NCBI GenBank assembly: GCA_049325315.1
Contig: JBMONB010000084.1
Location: 26,379 to 90,378, forward strand
DNA length: 64,000 nt
Origin: JAWLHU01 sp049325315
Lineage (GTDB): Bacteria > Bacillota > Sulfobacillia > Symbiobacteriales > Symbiobacteriaceae
Direction: 5' to 3'
Shown: positions 33,754-42,404 of the stretch, piece by piece
How positions within the stretch are numbered: position 1 is the stretch's first letter
Layout: every line of letters starts with the position of its first letter
Notes under the pieces: model-generated
What the model saw: only the letters and a program-made list of their open reading frames with translations
Told to the model about the DNA's origin: nothing
Database searches by the model: none
Made by a program: the position numbers and the translations under genes

Positions 33754-34944
33754 CTATGCCCGGACACGGTCGAGTATGCCGGCCCGGGCGATCCGCTCGA
33801 CCGCTTCGGCCAGTCGCTCGGCGGGCTGGACCAGGGCGATGCGCACGTAACCCTCGCCACGGTCGCCAAAGCCGGAGCCAGGCACCACGGTGATGCCCGC
33901 CTCGTCGAGCAGGGTCATGGCGAAGTCCAGCGAGGAGGCATAGCCGGCCGGAATCGGCGCCCAGCAGAACATGGTCGCCCTCGGCAGCGGCACCGCCCAG
34001 CCTAGCCGGTTCAGGCCGCCCACCAGCACGTCGCGCCGGTGCTGGTAGGTCTGGGCCATCTCAGCGACGCAGCTCTGCGGGCCAGTCAGCGCCGCCACCG
34101 CCGCCATCTGAATGGGCCGGAAGAGGCCGTAGTCGAGGTGGCTCTTCACCTCGGCCAGGAGCCCCACCAGGCGGGCATTGCCCACGGCGTAGGCGATGCG
34201 GGCGCCGGCCAGGTTAAAGGTCTTGGAGAGGGAGTTGAACTCAATGCCGACATCCATGGCGCCGGGGGTCTCCAGGAAGCTGGGCGGCCGGTAGCCGTCG
34301 AAGGTCAGTTCGCTGTAGGCTGCATCATGAAGGACGGCCACATCCCACCGGCGGGCGAAGGCGACCACCTCTTCGAAGAAGCCGGGCCGGACCACGGCGG
34401 AGAGCGGGTTGGAGGGGTAGTTCAGCACCAGCAGCCGGGCCCGCCTCTTCACGTCTTCGGGCAGCGCCTCCAGGTCGGGCAGGTAGCCCTGCGAGGCGTC
34501 GAGCGGCACGGGGTAGAGTTCCGCACCGGCCAGCACCGGTCCCGCGGCATAGATGGGGTAGCCGGGGTCTGGCACGAGCACCAGGTCGCCGGGGTCGGTC
34601 ACCGCCTGGGCGATATGGGCCAGCCCCTCCTGCGAGCCGGTCAGCCCCAGCACCTGGGTGTCGGGGTTCAGGCTCACGCCGAACCGCTGCTGGTACCAGG
34701 CGGCGACCGCCTCCCGATAGACGGGCAGGTCCCGCATTGGGTAGCCGTAGACGCCCCCGTCTCGCACCCCGGTGACCAGCGCCTCGATGACGTGGGGCGC
34801 CGGCGGCAGGTCGGGGCTGCCGATGGAGAGGTTGATCACGTCTACGCCGCGGGCGAGGGTTCGCTTGCGGGCCTCATCCATCTGGGTGAAGACGGCGGAG
34901 GTGAGCTTCATCAGGCGGCCAGGTTTTTTCCCTCGGTCGGTCAT
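33754..34944 (-). CDS. Class I/II PLP aminotransferase (LL-diaminopimelate aminotransferase-like)
   Basis: The 396-residue fold-type I enzyme has the PLP lysine in FNSLSKTFNLAGARIAY, the NYPSNPLSAV motif, VLHDAAYSELTFDG, and a C-terminal Arg region (GEGYVRIALV). The INLSIGSPDLPPAPHV start is typical of the alaA/DapL/patA-like subgroup. It transfers an amino group between an amino acid and 2-oxo acid; the exact substrate is uncertain. The ATG at 34944 follows AAGGGGG and lies 3 nt after the stop of the M28/DUF4910 peptidase gene, suggesting cotranslation and a role in using peptide-derived amino acids. Confidence 0.85.
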   Translation of the reverse strand: MTDRGKKPGRLMKLTSAVFTQMDEARKRTLARGVDVINLSIGSPDLPPAPHVIEALVTGVRDGGVYGYPMRDLPVYREAVAAWYQQRFGVSLNPDTQVLGLTGSQEGLAHIAQAVTDPGDLVLVPDPGYPIYAAGPVLAGAELYPVPLDASQGYLPDLEALPEDVKRRARLLVLNYPSNPLSAVVRPGFFEEVVAFARRWDVAVLHDAAYSELTFDGYRPPSFLETPGAMDVGIEFNSLSKTFNLAGARIAYAVGNARLVGLLAEVKSHLDYGLFRPIQMAAVAALTGPQSCVAEMAQTYQHRRDVLVGGLNRLGWAVPLPRATMFCWAPIPAGYASSLDFAMTLLDEAGITVVPGSGFGDRGEGYVRIALVQPAERLAEAVERIARAGILDRVRA

Positions 34945-34947
34945 GTG

Positions 34948-36909
34948 CTACACCCCCTTCACCAGGTTGAGCCGGGCCAGCAACTGGAGGTAGCCCAGCG
35001 ACCAGGCGTCGTTTCGCTTGCCGGTCTCCAATTCGGTCAGCCGGAGGATCTCGGCCAGCGAGCGCGTTCCGTCGGTCCAGTAGCAGAGGTAGTCGGCGAT
35101 GGCGGCTGCGCCGGGGTGGGCGGCGTTGAACGCCCGCCAGGACTCCTCTTCGGTCTCGGGCAGTTGGTCCAGGTGGTTGCGCAGGCTGATTGGCCCGGGC
35201 ATCACGCGAAGCGGGTAGACCTGGCTCAGGAGCGCCTTGCCGGTCCAGCCCTGGACCGGCTCTTCGGCGGCAGCGGCGGCGACGTCGGTCCGGACCAGGC
35301 CGTTCATTACCACCCGCTGCAGCTCCATCTCGGCGGATAGCTGCACCTGGTTGATCAGCCGCTCCAGCACCGGAATAAAGGCGACCCGCTCCTCGTCGGT
35401 GATCAGCCGGTTGAGCGAGTCGATGGAGGTCAGCTTGCGGTCGACCCGGAAGCCGGCCATCGCCTCGGGGTCGGCGGCGCCGGCCAGGGCGTCGTGCAGC
35501 TGGGCGGGGAAGGCGGCGGCCATCTCGGTGGCCAGCCAGGTGGCCTCGGCCAGCCCGGCGTTCGCCAGGAACCAGGCGAAGGTGGCGGTCATGAGGCTGA
35601 CCCGCTTCAGCATGGCCGGATCCGACTTGTCGGGGGTATCGGCGCTGGTGTGGTAGAACCGGTCGGGCCACTGGATCACCATCGGGCAGGGGATATCCAC
35701 CATGGGATCGCTGAGAATATAGTGGTCAGAGCCCCCCGAGAAGCTGGTAACCGCATGGCGGAAGGTGGCGTACCGGGTGCCGAAGCCGGAGAGGGAGGCG
35801 GTCTCCCGGGCCACCTCGGCGAGGATCAGCGCCATCAGGTCGCCGGGGAAGGAGGGGGAGGCCAGGGGCGGGTACTCGCAGAGCAGCACCGAGCCGGTCA
35901 GCTCCTGGTTCTGCCCGACCATGTCGATGTTGAGCGCCGCGACCACCTTCGCCAGCTCCTCGCCTGACTTGTTGGCCAGGTGGGCGTAGGTGCCGGTCAT
36001 CTCGGGGGGATGCAGGAAGCGAATCGTCCGCTTGGGCCGGGGGAGCCGGCCGGTGGCGATCAGCTTCTGGAGGGCCCGGGCCGCCTCGAGGCAGACGGCG
36101 GGGCCGGTGGCGTTGTCGTTGGCCGAGGGCTTGGGGTGGCAGAGGTGGGAGACCACGAGCACCTCCTGGTCGGACTCGCCGGGGATCACCGCCTCCACGT
36201 TCTCGATGGTGCCGTCGTAGAAGCGGGACGCCACCCGGGCGCTGAGCCGGACGGGGCCGGCGGCTGCCAGCTTGCGGAGGCGGGCGCCCTGGCGGGGGGT
36301 GAGCACGAAGCCCCAGCCCTTGGGCTCGTCGGGCGACCACCAGAACGAGGTGTACTGCCGGGCATCGGCCAGGTCGCCCTCTGGGCGGTTCGGCGGGTTG
36401 TAGCTCATGCGGTCGGTCAGCAGCCCGATCACGCCGGCTTTCCGGGCGTGGGTCCAGATCCGGTGGATGTCGCCATTGCCCACCAGGGCGATCTTGCCGG
36501 CCATCTTCTCCGACCAGGCGCCGGCGTTCTCGGCGCCGTCGACCACCACCAGTTCGGCGGTCGCCTCGGTGCTCACGGAGCGCTGGATGATGGAGAGCTC
36601 CATCTCAGCGTACCAGGCGAGCCGCTCGGCGGGGGCGCCATTGGGGCCGAGGAGCCAGAGTTCGGCATCGCTGCAGTCCCACTCCTGGGGGGTCAGGTGG
36701 GTCCACTCCCGGTTCCGTCCGGTGGCTGGGTAGGTGGTGATCGAAGACTCCACCCCACCCTGCCGGAGGATCCGCAGAAGCGCCTCAGCCGCCGCCCGGT
36801 AGCCCGGGCTGGCCTGGATGCGATGGTACCGGGTGATCGTCAGGACGTGGTCCATACAGGCCTGACCGGAGATCTCCGTGGCCAGCAGGTCGATCAGGGG
36901 TCGCAGCAA
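34948..36909 (-). CDS. DUF4910-type M28 aminopeptidase-like protein
   Basis: The 653-residue protein combines a helical N-terminal part, a PA-like insert (about 110-210) and an M28-type Zn peptidase core. Metal ligands are suggested by SHLCHPKPSANDNATG (His, Asp), PPEMTGTYAHL (Glu) and NIDMVGQN (Asp), with a final His in RFYHTSADTPDKSD. The last 150 or so residues are a winged-helix-like tail (TDGTRSLAEILRLTELETG). Members are predicted aminopeptidases. No signal peptide is seen, so it is cytoplasmic. It precedes the aminotransferase with a 3-nt gap. Confidence 0.82.
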   Translation of the reverse strand: MLRPLIDLLATEISGQACMDHVLTITRYHRIQASPGYRAAAEALLRILRQGGVESSITTYPATGRNREWTHLTPQEWDCSDAELWLLGPNGAPAERLAWYAEMELSIIQRSVSTEATAELVVVDGAENAGAWSEKMAGKIALVGNGDIHRIWTHARKAGVIGLLTDRMSYNPPNRPEGDLADARQYTSFWWSPDEPKGWGFVLTPRQGARLRKLAAAGPVRLSARVASRFYDGTIENVEAVIPGESDQEVLVVSHLCHPKPSANDNATGPAVCLEAARALQKLIATGRLPRPKRTIRFLHPPEMTGTYAHLANKSGEELAKVVAALNIDMVGQNQELTGSVLLCEYPPLASPSFPGDLMALILAEVARETASLSGFGTRYATFRHAVTSFSGGSDHYILSDPMVDIPCPMVIQWPDRFYHTSADTPDKSDPAMLKRVSLMTATFAWFLANAGLAEATWLATEMAAAFPAQLHDALAGAADPEAMAGFRVDRKLTSIDSLNRLITDEERVAFIPVLERLINQVQLSAEMELQRVVMNGLVRTDVAAAAAEEPVQGWTGKALLSQVYPLRVMPGPISLRNHLDQLPETEEESWRAFNAAHPGAAAIADYLCYWTDGTRSLAEILRLTELETGKRNDAWSLGYLQLLARLNLVKGV

Positions 36910-37008
36910 GGCCGATTCCTCCTCATGGACTTCATGCCATCCCTATTCGTCGGATGAAAAGGTACTCCTGTCAGCCTCGGATTTATGTTAACCCTTGGTG
37001 GCGACCTG

Positions 37009-37017
37009 CATAGGCTA
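37009..37017 (+). promoter_or_regulatory. Possible sporulation-sigma -10 element before the glycine-rich gene
   Basis: CATAGGCTA fits the CATA-N3-TA pattern of the mother-cell factors sigma-E/K; AACCC about 16-20 nt upstream could be the -35. The ATG is 40 nt downstream. The octamer TGCATAGG that contains it recurs upstream of other genes in this window. Confidence 0.4.
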
Positions 37018-37056
37018 TAGAGGGGTTTGCAGAACACCAATGGAGGTGCTTTCATC

Positions 37057-37674
37057 ATGGCCAGGACTGGTATTACGCCGTGGGCCGTTTACGACCCCGC
37101 TTGGGCCACCCTCACCGGCGGAATGATCGGGGCGTACGGCAAGGGGGCTCCGACCGCCGGAGCGTACGGCAAGGGGGTTCCGGGTGCCGGGGCCTGGGGC
37201 AAGGGCGTCACGCCGGCCTGCACAACCATGTACGGCCCCGTCGCCAACGTTTGCCGCACCAATACGCCCGTGAACTTCACCGTTCCGACGACCGTGACCC
37301 AGTTGGTCCCGACCACTACGGTGGCTCCGATTCCGAGCGCCGTCACGCCGCAGACCATTACCGGAACGCCCATCACGGTAGCTGCCGCCACCTCCCCCGT
37401 GGCCGGTGGGCCGGCATTGGGCGCCTTCGGCAAGGGGGCTCCTGGGATCGGCGCCTTCGGCAAGGGGGCTCCTGGGGTCGGCGCCTTCGGCAAGGGGGCT
37501 CCTGGGGTCGGCGCCTTCGGCAAGGGGGCTCCTGTGGCCGGCGCCTTCGGGGCTCCCACGCTCGGCGCCTTCGGGGGTCCTGCAGCCGGAGCCTTCGGGA
37601 CTCCTGCGGTCGGCGCCTTCGGGACTCCTGCGATCGGCGCCTTCGGGGCGGTCCCCGGAGTTGACGTCTTCTAA
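37057..37674 (+). CDS. Glycine-rich repeat protein, probable spore-surface protein
   Basis: The 205-residue protein has three parts: residues 1-55 with AYGKG(A/V)P repeats, a Thr/Val/Pro-rich middle with two Cys (CTTMYGPVANVC), and a C-terminal array of the decapeptide GAFGKGAPGV, four copies, then shorter GAFGxP units to the end. No signal or membrane segment is seen. Low-complexity Gly/Ala/Phe proteins of this kind are common in spore coats and exosporia, but that is inference. The ATG follows GGAGGTG. A CATAGGCTA element upstream and the GKG-rich relative at 52975 support a spore role. A hairpin follows the stop. Confidence 0.72.
   Translation: MARTGITPWAVYDPAWATLTGGMIGAYGKGAPTAGAYGKGVPGAGAWGKGVTPACTTMYGPVANVCRTNTPVNFTVPTTVTQLVPTTTVAPIPSAVTPQTITGTPITVAAATSPVAGGPALGAFGKGAPGIGAFGKGAPGVGAFGKGAPGVGAFGKGAPVAGAFGAPTLGAFGGPAAGAFGTPAVGAFGTPAIGAFGAVPGVDVF
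37420..37663. repeat. 30-bp then 24-bp in-frame tandem repeats within the glycine-rich gene
   Basis: Four nearly identical 30-bp units begin with GGCGCCTTCGG at 37420, 37450, 37480 and 37510, followed from 37540 by shorter 24-bp-type units with the same start. Such near-identical units are prone to copy-number change by slippage. Confidence 0.9.
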
Positions 37675-37680
37675 AGCGAG

Positions 37681-37709
37681 TAGACCCCGGCTTTGACAGC
37701 CGGGGTCTA
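37681..37709 (+). terminator. Hairpin after glycine-rich gene
   Basis: TAGACCCCGGCT pairs perfectly with AGCCGGGGTCTA around TTGAC. No T-run. Confidence 0.75.
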
Positions 37710-37750
37710 AGCTTGTCAAAAGTAAGCCTAATCATAACATAGGCGAAAGG

Positions 37751-37807
37751 TTCCGGTTTTTAAAATCTAGAATACCTGGTGGATGGCGATTCCGGATTTT
37801 GCAAAAC
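37751..37807 (+). promoter_or_regulatory. Tandem candidate activator sites upstream of sigma-54 promoter
   Basis: Two similar sites, TTCCGGTTTTTAAAATC (37751-37767) and TTCCGGATTTTGCAAAAC (37790-37807), lie 39 nt apart and about 200 nt upstream of the sigma-54 promoter. The second has a TTTTGCAAAA dyad. Position and spacing fit enhancer sites for the operon's own sigma-54 activator; this is inference. Confidence 0.4.
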
Positions 37808-37977
37808 GCCCGGGAACCCTTCACAGAACGGTTATTACGGTTCAATCTCTGGTTGTGTTGTCGCAGAAGTCGGAAAAACAGACGGACCGATTCTGTACCC
37901 GACCACTGGGCCTGAAAAGCCGTGAAACCCTCAGTATTCCTTATGTTGCGGATAATCGTGTCTTTGGCATGTGGGTT

Positions 37978-37993
37978 TGGCACGGTCGTTGCT
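37978..37993 (+). promoter_or_regulatory. Sigma-54 (-24/-12) promoter of the 38024-49554 operon
   Basis: TGGCAC-N5-TTGCT fits the sigma-54 consensus exactly, including the preceding T and following G. Transcription should start near 38003, giving a leader of about 20 nt that contains the AGGAGGGG ribosome site. The operon encodes a sigma-54 activator, which supports the assignment. Confidence 0.85.
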
Positions 37994-38023
37994 ATATCGA
38001 GCCACCAGGAGGGGATGTGTGAA

Positions 38024-38953
38024 ATGGAGGCGGTGAATCGATTTGGGCGACTTGTGACGGCAATGGTCACACCCCTGCGGCCGGACCTCTCGGTTGATCT
38101 GGCCCAGGCGGCGGCTCTGGCCCGATTCCTGGTGGAGCAGGGGAGCCAATCCCTGGTAGTGGCCGGCACGACCGGTGAATCTCCCACCCTGAGCACCGAG
38201 GAGAAGCTAGGGCTCTTCCGGACGGTCAAGGAGGCGGTAGGAGACCGGGCGGCGGTGATCGGCGGAACAGGGTCGAACGACACGGCAGCTTCGGTGGCCC
38301 TGACCCAGCAGGCGGCCGCCACCGGGCTCGACGGTGTCATGGCGGTGGTCCCCTACTACAACAAGCCGAGCCAGGAGGGAATGTACCAGCACTTCCGGGC
38401 GATTGCCGGGGCCACGGACCTGCCGGTGATGCTGTACAACGTCCCCGGCCGAACCGGGGCGAATCTGGGTGTGGACACGGTGGCCCGTCTGGCGGACCTG
38501 CCGAATGTGTTGGCGATCAAGGAGGCATCCGGCAACTTCGATCAGGCGACAGAGATCATCCGGCGGCTTCCCCATCTGGCGCTCTACGGCGGGGATGACG
38601 GGTTGACGCTGCCGCTCCTCTCGATCGGAGCGGTGGGCGTGGTGAGCGTGGCGGCCCATATTGCGGGGCCGGTGATGCGAGAGATGATCGAGGCCTATCT
38701 GTGCGGCCACCGGATCCGGGCCATGGAGCTCCACCTGGCCCTGGCCGACCTCAACCGGACGCTCTTTATTGCCAGCAATCCGGTGCCGGTCAAGGAGGCG
38801 CTGTCCCTGATCGGACTGGAGGTGGGCCCGGTGCGGCCGCCGCTCTCGCCCCTCACGGGTCCGGAGCGGGCAGAGGTCTCCCGCTGCATCACACAGCTGC
38901 AGTCACAGCTCTGGAGTATGATCCCCCGGCTGGACCCGGCACCGAGATTCTGA
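38024..38953 (+). CDS. DapA/NanA superfamily lyase or deaminase (catalytically intact)
   Basis: The 309-residue class I aldolase-fold protein has all DHDPS-family residues: GTTGES (Thr49, Thr50), YNVPGRTG (Tyr138) and AIKEASGN with the Schiff-base Lys166. It could be dihydrodipicolinate synthase, but the context (amine dehydrogenase, aldehyde dehydrogenase, importer) suggests a catabolic member such as the pyrroline-4-hydroxy-2-carboxylate deaminase of hydroxyproline breakdown. Of two nearby ATGs, 38024 has 9-nt spacing from AGGAGGGG, whereas 38015 abuts it. It is the first gene after the sigma-54 promoter. Confidence 0.85.
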   Translation: MEAVNRFGRLVTAMVTPLRPDLSVDLAQAAALARFLVEQGSQSLVVAGTTGESPTLSTEEKLGLFRTVKEAVGDRAAVIGGTGSNDTAASVALTQQAAATGLDGVMAVVPYYNKPSQEGMYQHFRAIAGATDLPVMLYNVPGRTGANLGVDTVARLADLPNVLAIKEASGNFDQATEIIRRLPHLALYGGDDGLTLPLLSIGAVGVVSVAAHIAGPVMREMIEAYLCGHRIRAMELHLALADLNRTLFIASNPVPVKEALSLIGLEVGPVRPPLSPLTGPERAEVSRCITQLQSQLWSMIPRLDPAPRF

Positions 38954-38970
38954 GCGTGAGGAGGGGCGAC

Positions 38971-39762
38971 ATGGCCGGACCCAAGATTCTGCTCAAAGGG
39001 ATTGAGCAGACCTTCGTCTCCCGGAACCAGGGGGTGATCCGGGCGCTTGATCAGGTCGACCTGGAGATCGGAGAGAAGGAGTTCGTCTGCGTACTCGGCC
39101 CCAGCGGCTGTGGCAAATCCACGCTGCTGAATGTGATCGCCGGGTTTCTGACCCCGACCGCCGGCACCGCACTGGTCGATGGCCAGCCGGTCAGGGCCCC
39201 GGGGCCAGACCGAGGGGTGATCTTTCAGGAGCCCAACCTGTTCCCCTGGCTCACTGCGCTGGAGAATGTGACCTTCGGCCCCCGGATGCGGCACGTGCCC
39301 GCCTCAACCTACATGCCGGCCGCCATGGAGGCGCTGCGCCTGGTCGGGCTTGAGGGGTTCGAGCAGCACCTGCCCAAGAAGCTCTCGGGCGGCATGCGCC
39401 AGCGTGTGGCCCTGGCCCGGGTCCTGGTGGCCGATCCGCAGGTCTTGCTGATGGACGAGCCCTTCGGGGCGCTCGATGCCCAGACCCGAACCATTATGCA
39501 GGAACTGCTCCAGACCATCTGGGAGCGGGACCACAAGACGGTCCTGTTCATCACCCACGATATCGAAGAGGCGATCTTCCTGGCCGACCGGGTGGTGGTC
39601 ATGACCGCCCGCCCCGGACGGATCAAGCGGGAGGTTAAGGTCTCGCTGCCCCGGCCCCGGACGCTCGACATGATCACCTGGCCCGAGTTTGTGGAGTTGA
39701 AGCGTGAATTGCTCCAGCTGATCCGTGAGGAGGCGGCTGCAGCGGTTGCTCAGGGGTTCTGA
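38971..39762 (+). CDS. ABC transporter ATPase, SsuB/TauB type
   Basis: The 263-residue ATPase has Walker A GPSGCGKST, the Q-loop FQEPNLFPW, signature LSGGMRQR, Walker B VLLMDEP and the D/H-loop region THDIEEAIFLADRV. The sequence type is that of nitrate/sulfonate/taurine importers (SsuB, TauB, ThiZ). With the binding protein and permease next to it, it forms an importer for the operon's substrate. The ATG follows GAGGAGGGG, 17 nt after the DapA-like stop. Confidence 0.92.
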   Translation: MAGPKILLKGIEQTFVSRNQGVIRALDQVDLEIGEKEFVCVLGPSGCGKSTLLNVIAGFLTPTAGTALVDGQPVRAPGPDRGVIFQEPNLFPWLTALENVTFGPRMRHVPASTYMPAAMEALRLVGLEGFEQHLPKKLSGGMRQRVALARVLVADPQVLLMDEPFGALDAQTRTIMQELLQTIWERDHKTVLFITHDIEEAIFLADRVVVMTARPGRIKREVKVSLPRPRTLDMITWPEFVELKRELLQLIREEAAAAVAQGF

Positions 39763-39790
39763 TTCACCACGTCAAGAGGGGGAGCGAACA

Positions 39791-40837
39791 ATGAAGCGGT
39801 TTCAGAAGTTGATGGGATTGATGCTCGCACTTGTGGTCCTGGCTGGCTGTGGCGGTCAGACCAAGGCGCCGTCCGGCGCCGCCCAGCCCGCAGCGAAGGA
39901 GAGCCCGGCCCCGGCCAAGAAGGAGGAGCCGGTCAAGGTCAAGATGAGCTGGGGCAAGGTCTTCCAGCAGACCCACTGGGGCGACATCGCCCAGCACCTC
40001 GATTCCTCGGTTCAGGTCGAGATCATGGACTTCAAGACCACCAACGACCAGCTCTTCGCCCTGCAGGCGGGCTCGCTGGACTTCAGCGTCATGGGCTACA
40101 ATCAGCTGGCCTCCGCCCTGGTACAGGGCCCGGTGGAGGCAACCGTGATCGCCGGCCTCTCCAACGCCCCCACCCGCCTGGTCTCCCGCAAGGGGCTTGA
40201 GATCAAGGACTGGAGCGACCTGAAGGGCAAGAAGATTGGCGGCGCCCGCGGCTCCACCCAGTACATGCAGATCTCCATCGCCATGAAGAAGCACGGGGTC
40301 GATGTGAACAAGGACATCGAGTTTGTCCAGTTCAAGGGCGCTCCCGAGATGCTGGTCGGCCTCCAGCAGGGCGCCGTTGACGCCATTATGATCTGGGAGC
40401 CTCAGGCCAGCCAGGCGATCGTCGACGGCTTCGGCCAGGACACCGAGGTGGTGGCCAAGACGCTCTACAAGGACTCCTTCAGCAGCGGCAACGCCATCGT
40501 GGTGAGCAACAAGTTCCTCAAGGCCCATCCCGACGTGGTTCAGAAGATGGTCAACGCCTACTATAAGTCCTATCAGAAGGTCACCTCCGACCAGAAGTAC
40601 TGGAAGGAGACCTTCAACAAGATGACCGGTATGGATATGAAGGTGCTCGACGTGGCCGCCAGCAACGCCAAGCCCGAGTACTGGATGCCCGTGGACGAGA
40701 TTCGCATGATCACCGAGACGATGCACGGCCTCGGCTTCCTGGAGAAGAACGTGACCGACCAGGTGCTGGGCAAGCTTGACTACTCCTTCCTGGAGAAGGC
40801 GACCGGGAAGAGCAAGAGTGAGCTTGGTGGCAAGTAA
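39791..40837 (+). CDS. ABC transporter substrate-binding lipoprotein, NMT1/SsuA-like
   Basis: The 348-residue lipoprotein (VVLAGC, Cys20) has an Ala/Pro/Lys linker, then a two-lobed NMT1/THI5-like fold: TTNDQLFALQAGSLDFSVMGY, LKGKKIGGARGSTQYM and AIMIWEPQASQAI. Relatives bind sulfonates, nitrate or thiamine precursors. The ligand here is unknown but should be the compound degraded by the operon. The ATG follows AGAGGGGGAG. The downstream permease gene overlaps its end by 20 nt. Confidence 0.9.
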   Translation: MKRFQKLMGLMLALVVLAGCGGQTKAPSGAAQPAAKESPAPAKKEEPVKVKMSWGKVFQQTHWGDIAQHLDSSVQVEIMDFKTTNDQLFALQAGSLDFSVMGYNQLASALVQGPVEATVIAGLSNAPTRLVSRKGLEIKDWSDLKGKKIGGARGSTQYMQISIAMKKHGVDVNKDIEFVQFKGAPEMLVGLQQGAVDAIMIWEPQASQAIVDGFGQDTEVVAKTLYKDSFSSGNAIVVSNKFLKAHPDVVQKMVNAYYKSYQKVTSDQKYWKETFNKMTGMDMKVLDVAASNAKPEYWMPVDEIRMITETMHGLGFLEKNVTDQVLGKLDYSFLEKATGKSKSELGGK

Positions 40838-41690
40838 GACCGCAGTGCGCACCTCCGCTGCTCCGACCGGGGGGAACCCTCCGGCCCAGCCGTCTCTCGC
40901 GAGACGGCTGGCCGGGGCCGCCGGCCGGTTCGGCCTGGCTCTTCCCCTGCCGGTCTCGATCATCTTGCTGTGGGAGTACGCCGGGCAGAATCGCCTTCTG
41001 GCCGGTGGACTGGTCCCCCCCTTCAGCCGGGTGGTCGCGGCCCTCGCCAACTGGATCTTCGGCATCGGCACCGGTCTGCCGATCTTCAGCGGAACCTGGC
41101 TCCACCACGTGGGCGCCAGCTCCACCCGAATCCTGATCGGCTTTGCTATCGGCTCGGCCCTGGCGATCACCCTTGGTGTGCTGGTGGGCTGGTCTCGCAC
41201 CTTCGCTGCGATGGTCGACCCCACGGTGAACGTGATCCGCCCGATCTCGGTGGCAGCCTGGATTACCATGGCGGTCACCCTCTTCGGTCTCGGCAACCTG
41301 CCGGCGATCTTCCTGATCACCTACGCCACCTTCTTCCCGGTCTACGTCAACACCGTTCACGGGGTCAGGTACGCCGAGGACAAGCTGACCCATGCCGCCC
41401 TCATGCTCGGCGCCAGTAAACGACAACTGCTCTGGCACGTGATCATCCCGGGCGCCTTGCCCAGTATTCTCACCGGCATGCGGGTCGCCATCGCCGTCTC
41501 CTGGACCACGGTGATCATCTCCGAGGTGCTGGCGGTCAAGAGTGGTCTCGGCTACGTGCTGATCGACGCCAACGACCTCTTCCGGCTCGACGTGGTCATC
41601 TCTTCGATGATCTCTGTGGGCGTGCTTGGTTTCCTGACCGACAGGCTGCTCGCGATGCTCCAGGGGCGCTTGCTCCACTGGTTGGACTAA
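40818..41690 (+). CDS. ABC transporter permease, SsuC/TauC type
   Basis: The 290-residue membrane protein has six or so helices and the EAA loop THAALMLGASKRQLLWHVIIPGALPSILTG of BPD-transport permeases. I choose the GTG at 40818, with GGAAG 7 nt upstream, inside the end of the binding-protein gene; GTG 40827 is an alternative. It completes the importer with the two preceding genes. Confidence 0.9.
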   Translation: MSLVASKTAVRTSAAPTGGNPPAQPSLARRLAGAAGRFGLALPLPVSIILLWEYAGQNRLLAGGLVPPFSRVVAALANWIFGIGTGLPIFSGTWLHHVGASSTRILIGFAIGSALAITLGVLVGWSRTFAAMVDPTVNVIRPISVAAWITMAVTLFGLGNLPAIFLITYATFFPVYVNTVHGVRYAEDKLTHAALMLGASKRQLLWHVIIPGALPSILTGMRVAIAVSWTTVIISEVLAVKSGLGYVLIDANDLFRLDVVISSMISVGVLGFLTDRLLAMLQGRLLHWLD

Positions 41691-41717
41691 ACTGATCACC
41701 GCAGGCAGGTGGCCGTA

Positions 41718-42404
41718 TTGCTTGGCATTCTAATGCTTCAGACCCGCTTTCCCCGGATTCCCGGCGACATTGGCAACCCGGAGACCTTCGCCTTCCCCGT
41801 CCGCAAGCGGATGGTGGAGGGCGCCTCCCCCCAGCGGGTGGTAATGGAGGCCGATCCCACCCTTCTGCAGCCCTTTATTGACGCCGGACACGCACTGATT
41901 GCAGAGGGCGCCACCCTGATCACCACAAGCTGCGGCTTCCTGGCCCTCTTCCACAAGGAGATGGCGGCAGCGCTGCCGGTCCCGGTCCTCACGTCGAGCC
42001 TGCTTCAGGTAGCCCCGGTCTACGCCAGCCTCCAGCCGGGCCAGACGGTGGGGATTCTCACCGCCAACAAGGCGGCTCTGACCCCGCGACACCTCGCGGC
42101 GGTTGGCGCCGGCGATGTGCCGGTGGCCATTGCCGGGCTCGAGGAGACCGCTGAGTTCGCCCGGGTCTTTTTGCAGAACGCCGAGACGTTAAACGTAGAG
42201 GCGGCCCGCCAGGAGGTCCTGGAGGCGACCCGCCGCCTGATGACGGCCCACCCGGAGATTGGGGCGCTGGTGCTGGAGTGCACCAACCTGCCGCCCTATG
42301 CCGATGAGATCCGCCGAATCACCGGCCTGCCGGTCTTCGATATCACCACGCTCTGCAACTGGGCCTGGGCGGCCCGGGCGGGAGGCGATCCCTATGGCCG
42401 GTGA
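41718..42404 (+). CDS. Aspartate/glutamate/hydantoin racemase superfamily protein
   Basis: The 228-residue protein has the two catalytic cysteines of the superfamily, in TTSCGFLA and LECTNLPPY, and a start ILMLQTRFPRIPGDIGNP typical of an uncharacterised subgroup. Members racemise amino acids or hydantoins, or decarboxylate arylmalonates, by two-base chemistry. In this operon it could supply the D-isomer for the amine dehydrogenase in place of a proline-racemase-type epimerase; this is inference. TTG 41718 follows AGGTGG and fits the conserved N-terminus better than GTG 41709. Its end overlaps the next gene. Confidence 0.82.
   Translation: MLGILMLQTRFPRIPGDIGNPETFAFPVRKRMVEGASPQRVVMEADPTLLQPFIDAGHALIAEGATLITTSCGFLALFHKEMAAALPVPVLTSSLLQVAPVYASLQPGQTVGILTANKAALTPRHLAAVGAGDVPVAIAGLEETAEFARVFLQNAETLNVEAARQEVLEATRRLMTAHPEIGALVLECTNLPPYADEIRRITGLPVFDITTLCNWAWAARAGGDPYGR

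Noticed and set aside
37710..38023. A lysine or other riboswitch upstream of the DapA-like gene.
   Set aside because: I see no riboswitch core; transcription should start near 38003 at the sigma-54 promoter, leaving a leader of only about 20 nt.
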